Below are positions 23,565 to 35,100 of a DNA stretch of 64,000 nt, piece after piece. Source of the DNA: Pyricularia pennisetigena (lineage: Eukaryota; Ascomycota; Sordariomycetes; Magnaporthales; Pyriculariaceae). Each line of letters begins with the position of its first letter. Positions within the stretch are counted from its first letter, which is position 1. Made by a program: the position numbers and the translations under genes. The notes beneath the pieces are model-generated. The model worked only from the letters and a program-made list of their open reading frames with translations, was not told where the DNA came from and did no database searches. The stretch covers positions 5,383,259-5,447,258 of the forward strand of contig NC_043742.1 in NCBI RefSeq assembly GCF_004337985.1. The letters are read 5' to 3'.

Positions 23565-25271
23565 ACCGGTGCATTGTAGTGGCAAAGGGGTCACGGATAT
23601 AAATTAAGATAAGATCTGCAGGATATAGCCAGTGGCGGATGTTCCCGCCGCTCTCCTCGTTTTTCTCAGGAAACGACTCTTTTATGCTTGGGATGCTGTG
23701 TTGGCAAACCTCGTGTTATGCCGTTTTTGGTGTTTTGGTCGGAGAAAAGGGGAACGCCGGATTCTGAGCCGGTAGCATACTGCTAAAAGATCTACTATGC
23801 AAAAGTAAACCGGCTTTTCCGACCGTCAATGCAAGTGTTTGGTCCGTGAAGATAAACAAAACCAAAGAAGAAAGAGGAAAGCAGCAGCTGAAGCTTAGGT
23901 GTGCATGCCAGGATTACTTTGCTTTCACCTCTTGCAAAAGAATGAAGAAACCCACTGTTCTTGACGCCTGTTCATCAACGCCCATAACCGCCTTGCCGCC
24001 TTGCCGCCAGCGATGCTTGACAGTGATTGAGTGGCGGCTTTGTTGGAGGAAAAGTCAGTCATATGGTTGGCTAGATTGTAAGAGTTTTGAGTAGATGCTA
24101 GTCTGGGCGGATTGGTTGGCTGAGAGCACTCGAATCAGCTTTTGCGTTTGTGGCGTCTACCCCATCGGAGGCCTGCATCAACCTTGCAAACCCCCTTGTA
24201 CCACACACCAGGGCGCGCGTCAAGGCCTTGATTCCACTCGCCAAAAACCGACTCCATCATACTCTTAACAACCCGTCCTTATTGCTCACCCACCAACGTT
24301 AGCCTACCAAGTGCAAGCCCAGCTATTATTTACCAAGCTAATTACCTAGTCTAGTCGCTTCCTTCGTGCGCGCCTCGATTTGGGCGCCAAACATCGCGCC
24401 AATGGACGTTTTCTTTTCGACACCCAGCAACCAAACAGACGGCGTGGTTGATGGTCGTGCAGGGTCTTTTGAAACAATGACCACTCCTGGATTCATACTG
24501 CTTCGTTTTTCTCTGTTTCCCCGCAGATCGGACTTACTGCAGTGCTCCTCAAACGACGTGTCTTTATGGTGTTCCGTTGTACTGTTCATCCCGCAAACCA
24601 CTCCCGGCACCACTCTTGACTGTCAATCAGTGTTCCACCCTTACATTTCAAGAGGCCAACCAGGCAGAAGAAGTCTTTGCCACTGGAACTCTCCATATTT
24701 GGGGAAAGCTCCCAACGATGCCCGACAAGTTGGGAAGTCCCTGCCCTATTGGCATGAACGGGGGCGAAAGCCGCGTCCCGCACGTCCGCCCCCGGACCAA
24801 CATAATTTTGTAAGTGGTTCGTGTGTAGGCGTGGGTGTGTATGTACGTATGTATGTGTCTACCGATACCTTGTCTATCGGCATTCCTGTCTCTTGGACGA
24901 CAAGGCTACCAAGCTATGTCATATCTTGCGTCCTAGACATTTCTGGATTTCACTCCCGTCAGTCCTCGTCTACCTGCGTCTTGTCGACTCTCTTCACGCT
25001 CAATGACACCACGAGGCTGGCCGCCCGTTTGCTAAGGCGTTTCACGATTAATTGATCCATATCTCTTACAGTCACACTTACCACCCTGCAATATAGACCT
25101 GGTTCTTTCTTTTTCTGAACTTCCTTTTGATTACAATCACGGCATACAACAACCGTATAGCACTGCCTCCTTCTCGTGTCTTCCCTTCAGACCTTTGTCC
25201 CAAGGCCCGTATGGCGTTTTCCGTACAATTCGTCCAGTATCAAGGGAGATCATAACCCGCACAACACGGCC
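23565..25271. other. Intergenic, promoter side of the ankyrin gene
   Basis: 1.7 kb between PRP9 and the ankyrin gene. A 229-codon open frame at 24366-25055 lacks recognisable domains and overlaps an imperfect GTAT-rich microsatellite near 24830-24860. I read the stretch as a long upstream region rather than a gene. Confidence 0.5.
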
Positions 25272-28200
25272 ATGGACTTCTACAAGGAAAAGGCGACGCA
25301 ACTATTACTTGAGCACCGGGAGGCACACACAAACCCGGAATTTTCTCCTCTGGCTTGCAGCTGCCAGTGTACTAAATTCCCCAAAGATGGCACTTTTACA
25401 TATAAAGAGATCAACCATGTCATGGCACGCATCGTCGACGAGAACGGGTCGGTGGACCTTGTCAACGCACTAATCAGGATGGGAGCCGATGTCAACGTCA
25501 CACGGCGAAGTTCAACAAGCCTCTGGAAGAAGGTAGCCAGACGACATCAGACTCCAGAACGCAGCGATCTGCTCCAGGTCGCCACGGTACGATGCCGGCC
25601 CCAGCTTGTAGAGGTTCTCGCCGCCCAGGCAGACCAAGCCAACCTCGACAATGCTCTCCGATATGCAATACTGCGTCGAGACCTTCATGTCCTCCAAGTC
25701 TTGCTAGACGCCGGCGCAGACCCGGCAGAGCTGCATGATGATTTTGAAAAGGCAGTCATGCTCGGCGAAACGGAACCAATAGCGCTCCTCTTGGCAGGTC
25801 CAAAAAAGCCCTGTACCGACTGCATATCAGGAGCGTTGACCGTGGCGATCAAGGATGGCGCCTCCAAGATACTTGAATTGTGTATGGCAGCCGGCGCCGA
25901 TCCGAACCATCTCGGCGGTCAGGCTTTGGTTGCTGCGGTTGAGGCCAAGAGAAGTGACTACCTTGAGATTCTTCTGTCAAGCCGCCGTGGGAGGCCAGCC
26001 ACGATGGCCTCCCTAGATGCAGCACTCGGTGTCGCTCATCAACACTTGTGCCGGCAGGACGATGAGACTTTCCGAGAACTGCTTGAGATGTGCCTGCTCT
26101 CCGGTGCGGCTGGCGAGCGAACTGAACGACTTTTCACCTCGGGCCTCGTCAACTGCGTCAAAAAGAAGAACCAACGGCTCCTGGACCTCATCTTGCAATA
26201 TACGCAGCCGATCGATCCGTACCATACTCTGGCTGTATTGGAGGCCATCAAAACCTACCAGACAGTGATTCTCGCACAACTCCTCAGGCTGAAGCCTTCA
26301 GAGGATTGCCTTGTTGCTGCTATGTCTCAAGGAATGCGTGTTGCGGATAGCGAGGTTATGTTCGAAATCATCGCCTTGTTATTGTCGCTCGGCGCCAGAG
26401 GGCCAGCAGTCTCTGCCGCTTTTGTCACCTGTGTCGGTCTTCTTGGCAACAACTTCGATCTGCTACATGTTGAGCTTGGCAGACTTCTCTTGGAGCAGGG
26501 CGACGCGGATGTAAACTACGACGACGGAGCGGCTCTTCGAATAGCAATCTCGGCGAGTCTCATGGGAATAATATGCGACATCATGGACAGGCGTCCCAAC
26601 CAAGCCACCCTTGGAGCTGCACTACCAGTCGCCATGGGCATGGAACCGTCCAAGAGGCTCGATGTTGTTGAAATGCTGCTCAAAGCAGGAGCCAATGGCC
26701 TGGTTGTTGATTGTGCGCTGGTGGATGCCGTGAACAGCGTACCCAGAGATACGCCCTTGGTGAAGCTTTTGCTCACTCGTGCGTCGGTCAACCACCAGGG
26801 TGGCGAGGCTCTTGTCGGCGCTATTCACAATCAAGATTTCGACATTATTGAGCTCATTTTGGCTCAGCGGCCGGATCGCGAGGCCATGTCTGCCGCCGCA
26901 AAAGCCTCCTTCCTGCTCCCAAAAAACGAGAGGCGGGAGACTACCCGCGTCCTCATTCCTATGTTCCATAGCGAGCACCTAAATTTCTGCTTGAAACAGG
27001 CAATCTTGTCAACAAAGAAAGACATAGACCTCGTCGAACTACTTTTGGTTTCCGGGGCGGATCCTCGCTGCGACGGAGGTACTTGTCTCAAGATTGCCGC
27101 TTCTTCGTTTGATGTCGCGCTCCTCGAGATACTAGCCCAGAAGATTGGCAAAGATGGCCGATTGTTTACCGAGATATTCGACCATGTCATCTCTCAGGGC
27201 GAGGAATGGCTGGCACAGTCGCATATCGACGTTGTCGAACTAATCCTACGTTTCGGCGCTTCTGGCATAGTTTTGAGCAGGGCACTGATCGACGCTGTGC
27301 AGGCAATGTTCCCAGTAAGACCTGGCGGCAGCCCTAGAAGTCGAAGTCCACGAAGCCCGATGAGCCCTTGTCGCCACTCCAGCGCTCCCCCAGAAGCCAT
27401 TCTCGATTTGCTACTAGGCCACGGCGCCAGTACCAACTATGAAAGTGGGAAATCTGTCCAGTTGGTGGCAAGGAATGGTGATCGACACCTCCTGCGAAAG
27501 CTACTTGATACCAAACACTGTGCTAGCCTGCAGACAGCCACCGCGGCTCTCTACGCTGCTATCAGTGCTGGCCACACCGAGGCGCGGCTGCTTGAGCTTA
27601 TCGACGTCTTTGCCGACCAGTCCACCGTTGGTCCCGACTTTAGCAGTCAGGGGATACACGATGGGATGTTACCACCTCTGTATTTGTGCTTGGAGAAGTA
27701 CCCTCACTCGACTGTGGTTATGAACCGAATCATCAGCGCTGGCTGTGACTTGTCACAGACGGTCAGGATAAAATATTCTCCCACGTCAAACGGAGAGGTC
27801 CAAGAGCAGTCATCAGACTACGAAGCCGCGAATGTGTTGATTTGGGCTTTACTCCAGCCTTCCAGTAAAACGAGTTCTGCCGTGATTGCACAGCTGGCCA
27901 AGCAAGGAAGTAAGTTGATAAAGCAATGTGATGAGAAAGAGACAGAAACAAGGCTAACAAAGTCTCCAGCCGACGTCTCCTTTGTCACTGAAAAGAGCAA
28001 AGTGACGCCCCTGATTGTCGCTGCCAAAACAAATCGGCCAGAGCTAGTGGACGAGTTCCTCAGGCTTGGAGCTAGGGCAACGGTCCAAGATTCGTTGGGG
28101 AGGTCCGCTCTCTTCTATGCTGCGCGGATGGGGAGTCATGAATCTGTTGTCTTGTTGCTAGACAAGAAGCTTCCCATCAACGACGGTAGTCTGCACGAGG

Positions 28201-29493
28201 CTTCGCGCAACTTCCACGTCGACGTTATGCTGAAGCTCATCGAGGCTGGCCACGATCCTGACTACAGGTCAAACAAGCACGGCGGTCATACGGCACTTAC
28301 CATAATGGCGAGCCGTGGTATCATCCCGGCCGACCCAGAAAGGGCAGAGGCGGCGGTGGACATTCTCAAACGATTCAACGCGAGCCCCTTGTTGAAGGTG
28401 CATGGCAGGACTGCCGTGTTCATGGCTTTGGATAACATTGTCGACAGTGCAGGACCGGAGCCAATCACGACTCTGCTGCTAGATCGACTCTTGTGGAAGA
28501 CGCTCAACGATGAAAAGAACGTGTACACCGATCAGCAGGGATACTCGTTTTCGCCGACCATGTATCTCAAAAAGGGCCTGTCTCGTGCGCACGAGTCGCA
28601 GCACGAGGTGCTAGTCTCTATTCTCCGCGGCCAGGGTGCGATAGATCGATTCTATGCCAGCATAGACGCAGAGCAGCAGCCGGTCGATGCGGTCGGGATG
28701 CCGGACGAGATCCGCGAGCAGGAGAAGGAGCGGCGGGCTCGCAGGCTGCGGCAGCAGCGTGAAGACGACGACCACGCACGGCGGTTGCGCATGGAAGAGG
28801 AGACGACCATGCATGAGCTCCGCCTCTCGGGGGCGCGGCGCTTTGCAGAGTACGATCACACTGACAGACTGGCCGACCAGCAACGGCGGAACCGGGGTCT
28901 CGACCACGCCTTGGATATGCAGATCGAGCTGGACAAGCATCTCAACGCCAGCACTATTCGAAAGGGGGAGGCAGATACAAGTGCGGCGATCGAGTGGAAC
29001 AAGCACATTGATGGAGAGGAGATGAGACGGCAAAAGACCGAGAGCGACTTTGAATACCGCATCCGCGGGCGCACAATCCAGACAATGGAGGAAAGGGCCG
29101 AGCTGGAGATGCAAGGTGCGCGTTATGCGCTCGAGGCGGATAAGCGAGCAAGAGAGTTGGCCCTCAAGCACTGGAACTCATCTCGTGTGCACGAGATCAA
29201 TCTCCAAAACGCGCGCGGGGAGGCCGAACTCAACGTGTGGCAACGCAACGCGCTCGCCGACGGGGAGACGAGGGATATGAGAGAACGCGACGTCGTGCAG
29301 AGTGCGCGCGACGGCAGGGCCATGATGGACCGCTGGGCGCAACACAACATGCAGGTAGTCGAGAAGGCCGGGCCCGGCTCGGCCGGTGGCTGGGTGCCCC
29401 CGTCTGCTGCAGTCAACATGGTTGCTTCCTGGACGGGTGCCGGCCGTAACGGAAGAAGCGCGGAACCGAGGAGCCCGGGACCCATGCCGAGCA

Positions 29494-29524
<31 letters not shown>

Positions 29525-29639
29525 TGGTGGTGGTGGTGGTGATGGCCATCTCCCGCCAAGTGCCAGAGGATACCAGCAGCCGCGGGTAAGCTCCGTTAGG
29601 GTGAGCGAGGGGCCTGTGAGGAGGGCCATTGCTGGGTGA
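25272..29639 (+). CDS. Large ankyrin-repeat protein with C-terminal coiled coil and polyglycine tract
   Basis: Function unknown; probably a scaffold. The start taken is ATG 25272 (MDFYKEKATQLLLEH). The frame is open further upstream, but only from a GTG. An internal intron at 27910-27969 is likely (GTAAGT donor, GGCTAAC branch, CCAG acceptor, 60 bp). Because it is in frame and free of stops, an unspliced product is also possible. Spliced length is 1435 aa. Degenerate ankyrin-like units fill roughly residues 50-1080, with recurring signatures such as LIRMGADVN, LLDAGADP, CMAAGADPNHLGG and LLVSGADP. A clearer canonical block is VQDSLGRSALFYAARMGS. From about residue 1130 the protein is rich in Arg/Glu/Gln and likely coiled coil. 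Near the C-terminus is a run of about 16 glycines encoded by GGC/GGT repeats at 29494-29540. Such proteins are common in Sordariomycetes but poorly described. Confidence 0.85.
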
Positions 29640-30353
29640 TGGCCCACATGATGTTTAATTCTCAGGACGACCATTCACGACTTATTTTCTTTTGTTTATT
29701 TTCTTCCCGGGATCGGAAGATGTAAGCGACTCTATTTTGGCTTTATCGGCGTAGCAGCTTGGGAAACAGCACGGGTTGTGAATTGGAGTTCTTTTGTTCT
29801 TTTTTTTTTTTTTCGTCTGGGTCATTTTGGGTATTAGTTATAGACATTGGATACCTACCTACTTAACTCCAGAACAAACAATCAACATATTTTGTGGCTA
29901 GGCTTTAGTGTAATAGCCGCCACGTCTTTCACTACAAGCTACTGTTATCCATGTGTTGGACGTAGAGATGTATCCTGGAGGCTTGCCCGCCTAGGCGCGC
30001 AAGTGTTATGCTGGACTAAACTAATGCCCCGGAAGGTTTCCTTTGATTCTTTCTGTTGCTCGACGATTGGACTGGATATCTGTGCCATCCTAGCACGCCG
30101 CAAGGTAACGTATGGGCATCTTTATTCCATGGCCAAAGAGCTTTGGGATTTGTTTTTATAACATTTGTTAGTTGACACATGATGGCTGCTTTTTTTTTTT
30201 TTTTTTTTTTTTTTATGGTTGCCTGGAATCCCAATGGCTACGAGCTTGGTCAAAAAGCCAACCGTCAAGCGACCGAATAGCACCAATAAGAAGACTGGCC
30301 ATCTAGAAGCTCGTGGCGCGTGCAAGACGTAAAACCGACATGACCACATCCCC
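29640..30353. other. Convergent intergenic region
   Basis: 0.7 kb between the ankyrin gene and RKM4, both ending here. Contains a T run near 29800 and a 25-nt T run at 30190-30214. No coding signal. Confidence 0.55.
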
Positions 30354-31973
30354 TCAAGCTCTTTTTTGTCTTTTTGAAGCAGGTTCATCGACGTCCATAC
30401 CGCCATTCGCACCCCCGTCGCCTATCTTCTCATCTAGCCAGGCTATTGCCTCGTGCAGCAGCTTCTTCTCGCCGATGCGGACCTCCATGGCCATCCTCAG
30501 GCGGGATTGGTTGCTGCCAAGAGTCGGCAGCTTGGCCAGGTCCTCGTCCAAGGTGGACCCGTACTCGGCCAACTTCCCACTGGCGGCTTCCCGGACGGCA
30601 GAGTATATGATGCGATCTCTGAACTTCTTGTCCGGGACTGCATCCGGGCGGATGGTCTTGACCTCCTTGAGCCTCGCCTTTGCCATGTCCAGCAGCTCTT
30701 CGGGCAGCTCGGAGAAGGACGGCGTGCCATGCAGCCGGCCGAACTCGTCGGGATCCGCACAGGTCCGTTCAAGGGGATACGAATCCTCCCCCTCGACCAT
30801 GGCGCCGGGTGCCTGCTCGCTGTCGTCACCAAACATTGCTTTGGCTCTAGCCTCGTCGATCTTGTCCCAATCCTGCGGTGCCAAGTTCAGCCGCGAACGG
30901 ATGCTGCTGGTGATGGAGGCAGCGCTCAGCTCCACCACGTCGTATCGGCTGTGCTTTTCCGTGACGTAGCCGTATCTGCGGAGGAGCTGTCCGTTGGGTA
31001 GTGGGCCGTACTGAGAGCGGTTTCTTATCAGCGAGTTTTTTTTTCTTTTCTTTTTTTTTTGCCAAAGGAGGGATGCAGCTGCGCGCCGGGAAGCATGGGA
31101 TTTTGTGAGTCGACTTACGTAGTTCAGTATCTCCTCGCCAGCTGGTATCTTGCGCAGAGCCGTGGCTACCAGTGCTTCTTCCGAGTGGTTGATGTGTGCC
31201 TATCGGGAAGCGTCAGCAGGGTTCACGACAAAAAGAAAGAGGCGCCCGGGGAGCTCGCTCGCTCACATTGAACTCGGCGTCTGCGTTCAGAATGTCCGCC
31301 ATTGGAACCATTCCCATCGTGGTCCTGCCTTCCCTGTCCTCGACCCAGCCGTCCTCGTCCTCGTCCTCCTCGTCGGCGTCACCCTCGAGATCGAAGGAGT
31401 AGGCCATGATGGTGCTGCCCATCTGATGAGCGAGCCGGACCAGGCGTTCGTCATCGGAATCGGTCACGCCGCCAAAGATGGCGGCGTTCTCCTTGATGAC
31501 AGGCAGGATCTTGGTCCGGATCATGGCGTCGGCCTCCTCCCTGCCGATGCTGGCCACGACAGGGCTGGCCTGGAGCTCGGCGACCTCCTCGCCGGACCAA
31601 AACATGGGCGTCTCGAACTCGGTGGGGAGCACGTCCAGGTACGGCCGCCATGGCGAGGGGTCGCGGCGCAGGTGCTCGTACATCATGACCAGGATCAACG
31701 TCGTCCACGAGTTTTGCCCGCGGTGGCCGGCCGAGCCTGCGCCCTGCGCCTCGTCGTCGTCCTCGTCCAGGGGCTCGGAGCCGCTGTTGACGAAAATGGA
31801 CGGGTCTACCTCCTTGAACAGGTTCGAGTTCTCGAGGCATATTATATCCTTGCGCGGGATGGTGAACAAGACCGTGTCAGGCTCGATGTCGGCCGTTGCA
31901 ACTGGGCCGTCGTTTGTGTTAGTCTAGTCTAGTGTTTATTTCGATATTTGCCCAAGAAGCCTTTTTGTTTTTG

Positions 31974-32016
<43 letters not shown>

Positions 32017-32180
32017 CAGAGAAAACACGAATAATTCAAGACTTTCTCACCAATCCCACGTCCAGCATTGCGCGCTCTGAGGTCCGCAATTTGTATGTTT
32101 TCGTGAAAGGTTGCGCCTGGCCGATTTTTGAACCACTCGAGAAACGCGCCCGTCCTTTGCTCAAAATTATCGCTGGCCAT
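30354..32180 (-). CDS. RKM4: Ribosomal protein lysine methyltransferase Rkm4 (SET domain, SETD6-like)
   Basis: SET-domain enzyme. In yeast, Rkm4 monomethylates a lysine of large-subunit ribosomal protein Rpl42. Exons on the minus strand: 32180..32051, 31901..31267, 31199..31119 and 31010..30354. All joins close in frame to 500 aa. The first intron (149 bp) contains a 42-nt T run on the plus strand (31975-32016). The N-terminus ASDNFEQRTGAFLEWFK is typical of the family. The SET core has GRGIVATADIEPDTVLFTIP, the MADILNADAEFN block, INHSEEAL, and GEEILNYYG at the exon 3/4 join. A Rubisco-LSMT-like substrate-binding half follows. An acidic insert (EDEDEDG) lies within the SET domain. The basic KRQKR at the C-terminus may be a nuclear signal. 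Confidence 0.93.
31975..32016. repeat. 42-nt poly-T tract in RKM4 intron 1
   Basis: Uninterrupted T run on the plus strand (A run in the transcript) within the first intron of RKM4. It is the longest of several in the 18-35 kb part. Confidence 0.95.
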
Positions 32181-32280
32181 TGTGAGTTTATTTTTTTTTT
32201 CCAAGGCCGAGGAATTGACTTTCTTTAACTTTTCTTTTCTTTCTCCCCTGTACTTTTTTCTTTCCCTTTTTTTTGTTGCC

Positions 32281-32435
32281 CACGTCTTGGCCGGTATTTT
32301 ATTCGACAATACCACAACTTTTGAATGTGGGGCACAAATACAGAAAAAAAGTTGAACATAAGCAAGCAATGACATACGGCCATATCCACTGGAATATGCG
32401 GTACCCGTCCGCTCTCGCCTAGTCAAACCAGTACA
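32281..32435 (+). repeat. 5S-rRNA-derived repeat, left copy
   Basis: The first ~90 bp (32281-32371) match 38522-38611 closely (shared words ACGTCTTGGCCGGTATT and AAAAAGTTGAACAT). From 32372 the sequence resembles the 5' half of fungal 5S rRNA, as in ACATACGGCCATATCCACTG, CCCGTCCGCTCT and AAACCAGT. It carries several transitions relative to the right copy and lacks the ~40 bp that separate the two parts there. The 3' half of 5S is absent. Confidence 0.6.
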
Positions 32436-32555
32436 GCACCCGTCTAAAAGTAACGCAACGTGTTGGCAAAAAATGATTTTGTTAAGTACCCTGCACCGAA
32501 TAAAAAATAATAATAAATAAATAACCAAATTCACGTATATGTATAACGTTTTAAA

Positions 32556-32850
32556 TGTTAGGGGGCTAGCCCCTGAGGACTGGAGCCGGTGGCGCACCGG
32601 CTCAGCCACGTGAATCAGGATGAGCCACACGCACGTGACAGCCGCGGAGTATATAGCGAGAACACACTCCTCAGCGCGCAAGGCGCACTCTAGACAGTTT
32701 TTACCCTTGTAGAACCTCAATTATATCAATCTTGCACCCGTAGTACGTTACCAGGGCAAGACCTCACAGCCATATACGCAATCGACGATTTCCCCGCAAT
32801 TCACTTAAGCTTATTCTACCTCGTAACCTCCCAAGATAAAATCTTAGTCG
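32556..32850 (+). mobile_element. LTR-like fragment with GC-rich hairpins
   Basis: Begins TGTTAGGGGGCTAGCCCC, then a perfect hairpin (GAGCCGGT, loop GGCGC, ACCGGCTC), then a TATATAGCG box. Near its end (about 32805) it has AAGCTTATTCTACCTCGTAA, which matches the end of the solo LTR family at 39424 and 52620. This suggests a related LTR, but no target duplication was found, so the ends are uncertain. Confidence 0.45.
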
Positions 32851-33240
32851 GCTATTTTTTTACAACAAATTAAATCGGACATAAATCCACGTACAACCTC
32901 GCCCAGGTTATGCATTTGTTCAACCTGCCCTCGTATATTGTCCACCCATGCTAACATACCGATCTTCCTCCATTGGAAATTGCAATTACTGTAATTGTTG
33001 GGGCGGCATGTAGTAAAATAAAGTGGGCCTTGTTTATTTTCCTTTCCTGACTTGGCCCCCTCGGCAGCCGCCTGGTATGAATATCAACTATAACAAACTG
33101 CTATTATACCCATTTTCTTTTGCGAGCAATCTTGAATAAGACGGGATTTATGTATGTTGTTCATCTCACTGGTATGACCGGCAGCAATCCTTGATCCTTG
33201 GAGCCATCACAAAGACCATTAAGATACCACATTATGCATT

Positions 33241-33373
33241 TGTCACGTACGCGCCTGACGATTTGAGGCATACGGCAATAGATCAAAAGATCCAGCAGTA
33301 CCTGCACTTAGCAGATACTTTGTCGGTTCCAACTATATAAGGCGTGTCACCTTTGATCGTGACAGCATTAAAC
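33241..33373 (+). repeat. Dispersed repeat E, left copy
   Basis: Shares its length with 36309-36428 at moderate identity, including CACTTAGCAGATA and AACTATATAAGGCGTGT, and ends in CGTGACA. A 26-nt T run follows at 33374-33399. It contains a TATATAAGG promoter-like word, so it could be the terminal part of a transposon. Confidence 0.55.
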
Positions 33374-33541
33374 TTTTTTTTTTTTTTTTTTTTTTTTTTC
33401 GTCAAACGCCCGAGTCATTACCCTTTAGATTTCCATTTTCTTTCGACAGCAATTCTGGCCTTGGATCCAGGCGGCCAACAACCATCCATGGCGGCCTCTT
33501 TCCCGTTCCCGCAGCCATTAGGCAGCCACCGAGCCCTACAG

Positions 33542-33897
33542 CTATGAGACGCTCGACCCCAAGCCCCAGCCAGGCAAACTCTCAAGGTTCCAATCAACGT
33601 TCCCCATCCTGCTGCCCAGAATTGGGCTGTTTGGGGTCGATCTCATGGCACACTGCTCCAAACGGACCAGTCCAGTAGAAATAACAGCCGGCGGGATCAA
33701 GGCCTGGTTAACGCCAGCATGAGATCTGATAAAGGAGAAGAGGATAGTGTTGTCGACCGTAGCCGCAGCATCGAGGTAGGTTAGGAAACGCTTCCGGTTC
33801 GCAGCTGATAAAACAAGGGCCACTTTTAGCTCCCAAGATCCCAGCCTATCCGCGGAAACAAACGTCCTGGTCGTCTGACCGAAGGAACTTACTGTAA
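33542..33897 (-). pseudogene. Coding-like remnant downstream of the secreted protein gene
   Basis: Directly beyond the stop at 33898, a second frame (about 33900-33850) and then a third (33835-33542) keep protein-like composition and GC-rich codon use, ending in a stop at 33542. The simplest reading is that the gene at 33898-34373 once extended to here and was broken by two frame changes and an in-frame stop. A missed intron is possible but no good acceptor was found. I do not reconstruct the product. Confidence 0.4.
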
Positions 33898-34373
33898 TCA
33901 GGTCTCACGAACCACAAGTTTTTTCGCTTTGCACAAATTCCCATACTTTTCGCGATCTTCGGGAAACTCGAACCATTGTGGGAGCCAGATCTTCTTCAGC
34001 CCGTCCCAGGCAGCGGCATCCATGGTGACTGCGCAGTCCCAGTACTGCGGGTCGTCGACGTCCTCGGCTGTGGCGAATTGTTTGAACCCCGGGGTGATAT
34101 AGAGTCCCCTTCCGATCTGCCTGGCCCCGCTCCCATTGGACTGGACCGCTCGGCCGCCATTCTTGATAATGGCGTCCATTTCTCCCTAGATTGCGAGCAA
34201 GGCAGTGAATGTCGCGGTCAGCCTGGTCTCCATGATAAACAGTCAGGCAGGGCCTAGAGCCGTACCGCGCTAATCTGGCGCCATCCGACATGCTTCAGCA
34301 GCCCGGCAGTGCCGTTGCGGAAAGGAACGGCGGCGGCCGAGACGGCAAGCGTTAAGACGGTCCAGAACTTCAT
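33898..34373 (-). CDS. Small secreted protein, possibly ADP-ribosyltransferase-like; probably truncated
   Basis: Exons on the minus strand: 34373..34266 and 34185..33898. The 80-bp intron has donor GTACGG and acceptor TCTAG. As read it gives 131 aa. Residues 1-16 (MKFWTVLTLAVSAAAV) form a signal peptide. A GWRQIS stretch, an IIKNGG stretch and GRGLYITPGFKQFA follow in the order seen at the start of several ADP-ribosyltransferase-fold proteins (Arg on the first strand, then G-x-G-L-Y-x-T). A catalytic Glu motif cannot be assigned in the truncated protein. Two tryptophan-rich helices follow. Coding-like sequence continues past the stop in other frames, so the gene is probably broken. The fold suggestion is inference from short motifs; an unrelated lineage-specific secreted protein is the alternative. 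It lies between the two copies of repeat E. Confidence 0.5.
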
Positions 34374-35100
34374 CCTGATGGTATAAGACACCAAGTAAAA
34401 CGAATGACTGCGGTGGGATTAGGACGAAGACAAGGACTCCAGGAATGACTGTCGCGGGTGATGGGAGAGAGAGAGAGAGAGAAGGTAAGAAGAGGGGAAT
34501 TTCTTTCTTTCTTTTTTTTTTTTTTTTTTTCAGGGATGGTTATCTTCTCGAGGCATGCTTATAAAGGCGGCTTGCCAACTTTCAGAGGGCACAGAAGGTC
34601 GTTCAACCGTTGGTATCCGTCTAGACAGACTATTGTGCGGGATCTTGCGGAGGGGCAATAAGATTGAGAGCAAAGCGCCGGTGGTTACGTTCCTTTCCCA
34701 ATAACCTTACGTGGTGCCATGCAGGTCGCCGCAGTTGGATAACGGGTCTGCCGCCAAGTAAGTAATAAACGAGTGGAAGAAGGAGATACACGCGCGAAGG
34801 AGTCACAAGGAATAGCAAGGTACCCTTAAAATGGGTGGACAGCGTCTGTCGGTGGAGAGAGTGAGAGGTTAACGAGTTCTGAGGAAATGGCAAAACTGAT
34901 AAGCCCATCCCATCTTCCCTGTTCTTCTTGTCGTATTCCCACACCTTAGCTGAAGGCTGACCACGCCTTGGCCTTTTCTCTTACCAACAAGCAGGCTTAT
35001 TTTTATGTCTTTCCAAGGGCGATCCAGCTTAGCGCCCTAAGATCTATTTTTGTCGTACAACCTCGACACGGTGATTCTTATCTCGGCCGGCCATCCCGGC
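34374..35100. other. Intergenic region of the accessory segment
   Basis: 0.7 kb between the secreted protein gene and the chitinase-like mosaic. No coding signal apart from chance frames. Confidence 0.5.
34466..34530. repeat. (GA)n microsatellite and T run
   Basis: A GAGAGA tract near 34466-34482, followed by a TTTC-rich stretch ending in a 19-nt T run (34512-34530), just upstream of the secreted protein gene. Confidence 0.85.

Noticed and set aside
24366..25055. 229-codon open frame as a gene
   Set aside because: No domain, no splice logic, microsatellite within it, and it sits in the promoter region of the ankyrin gene.
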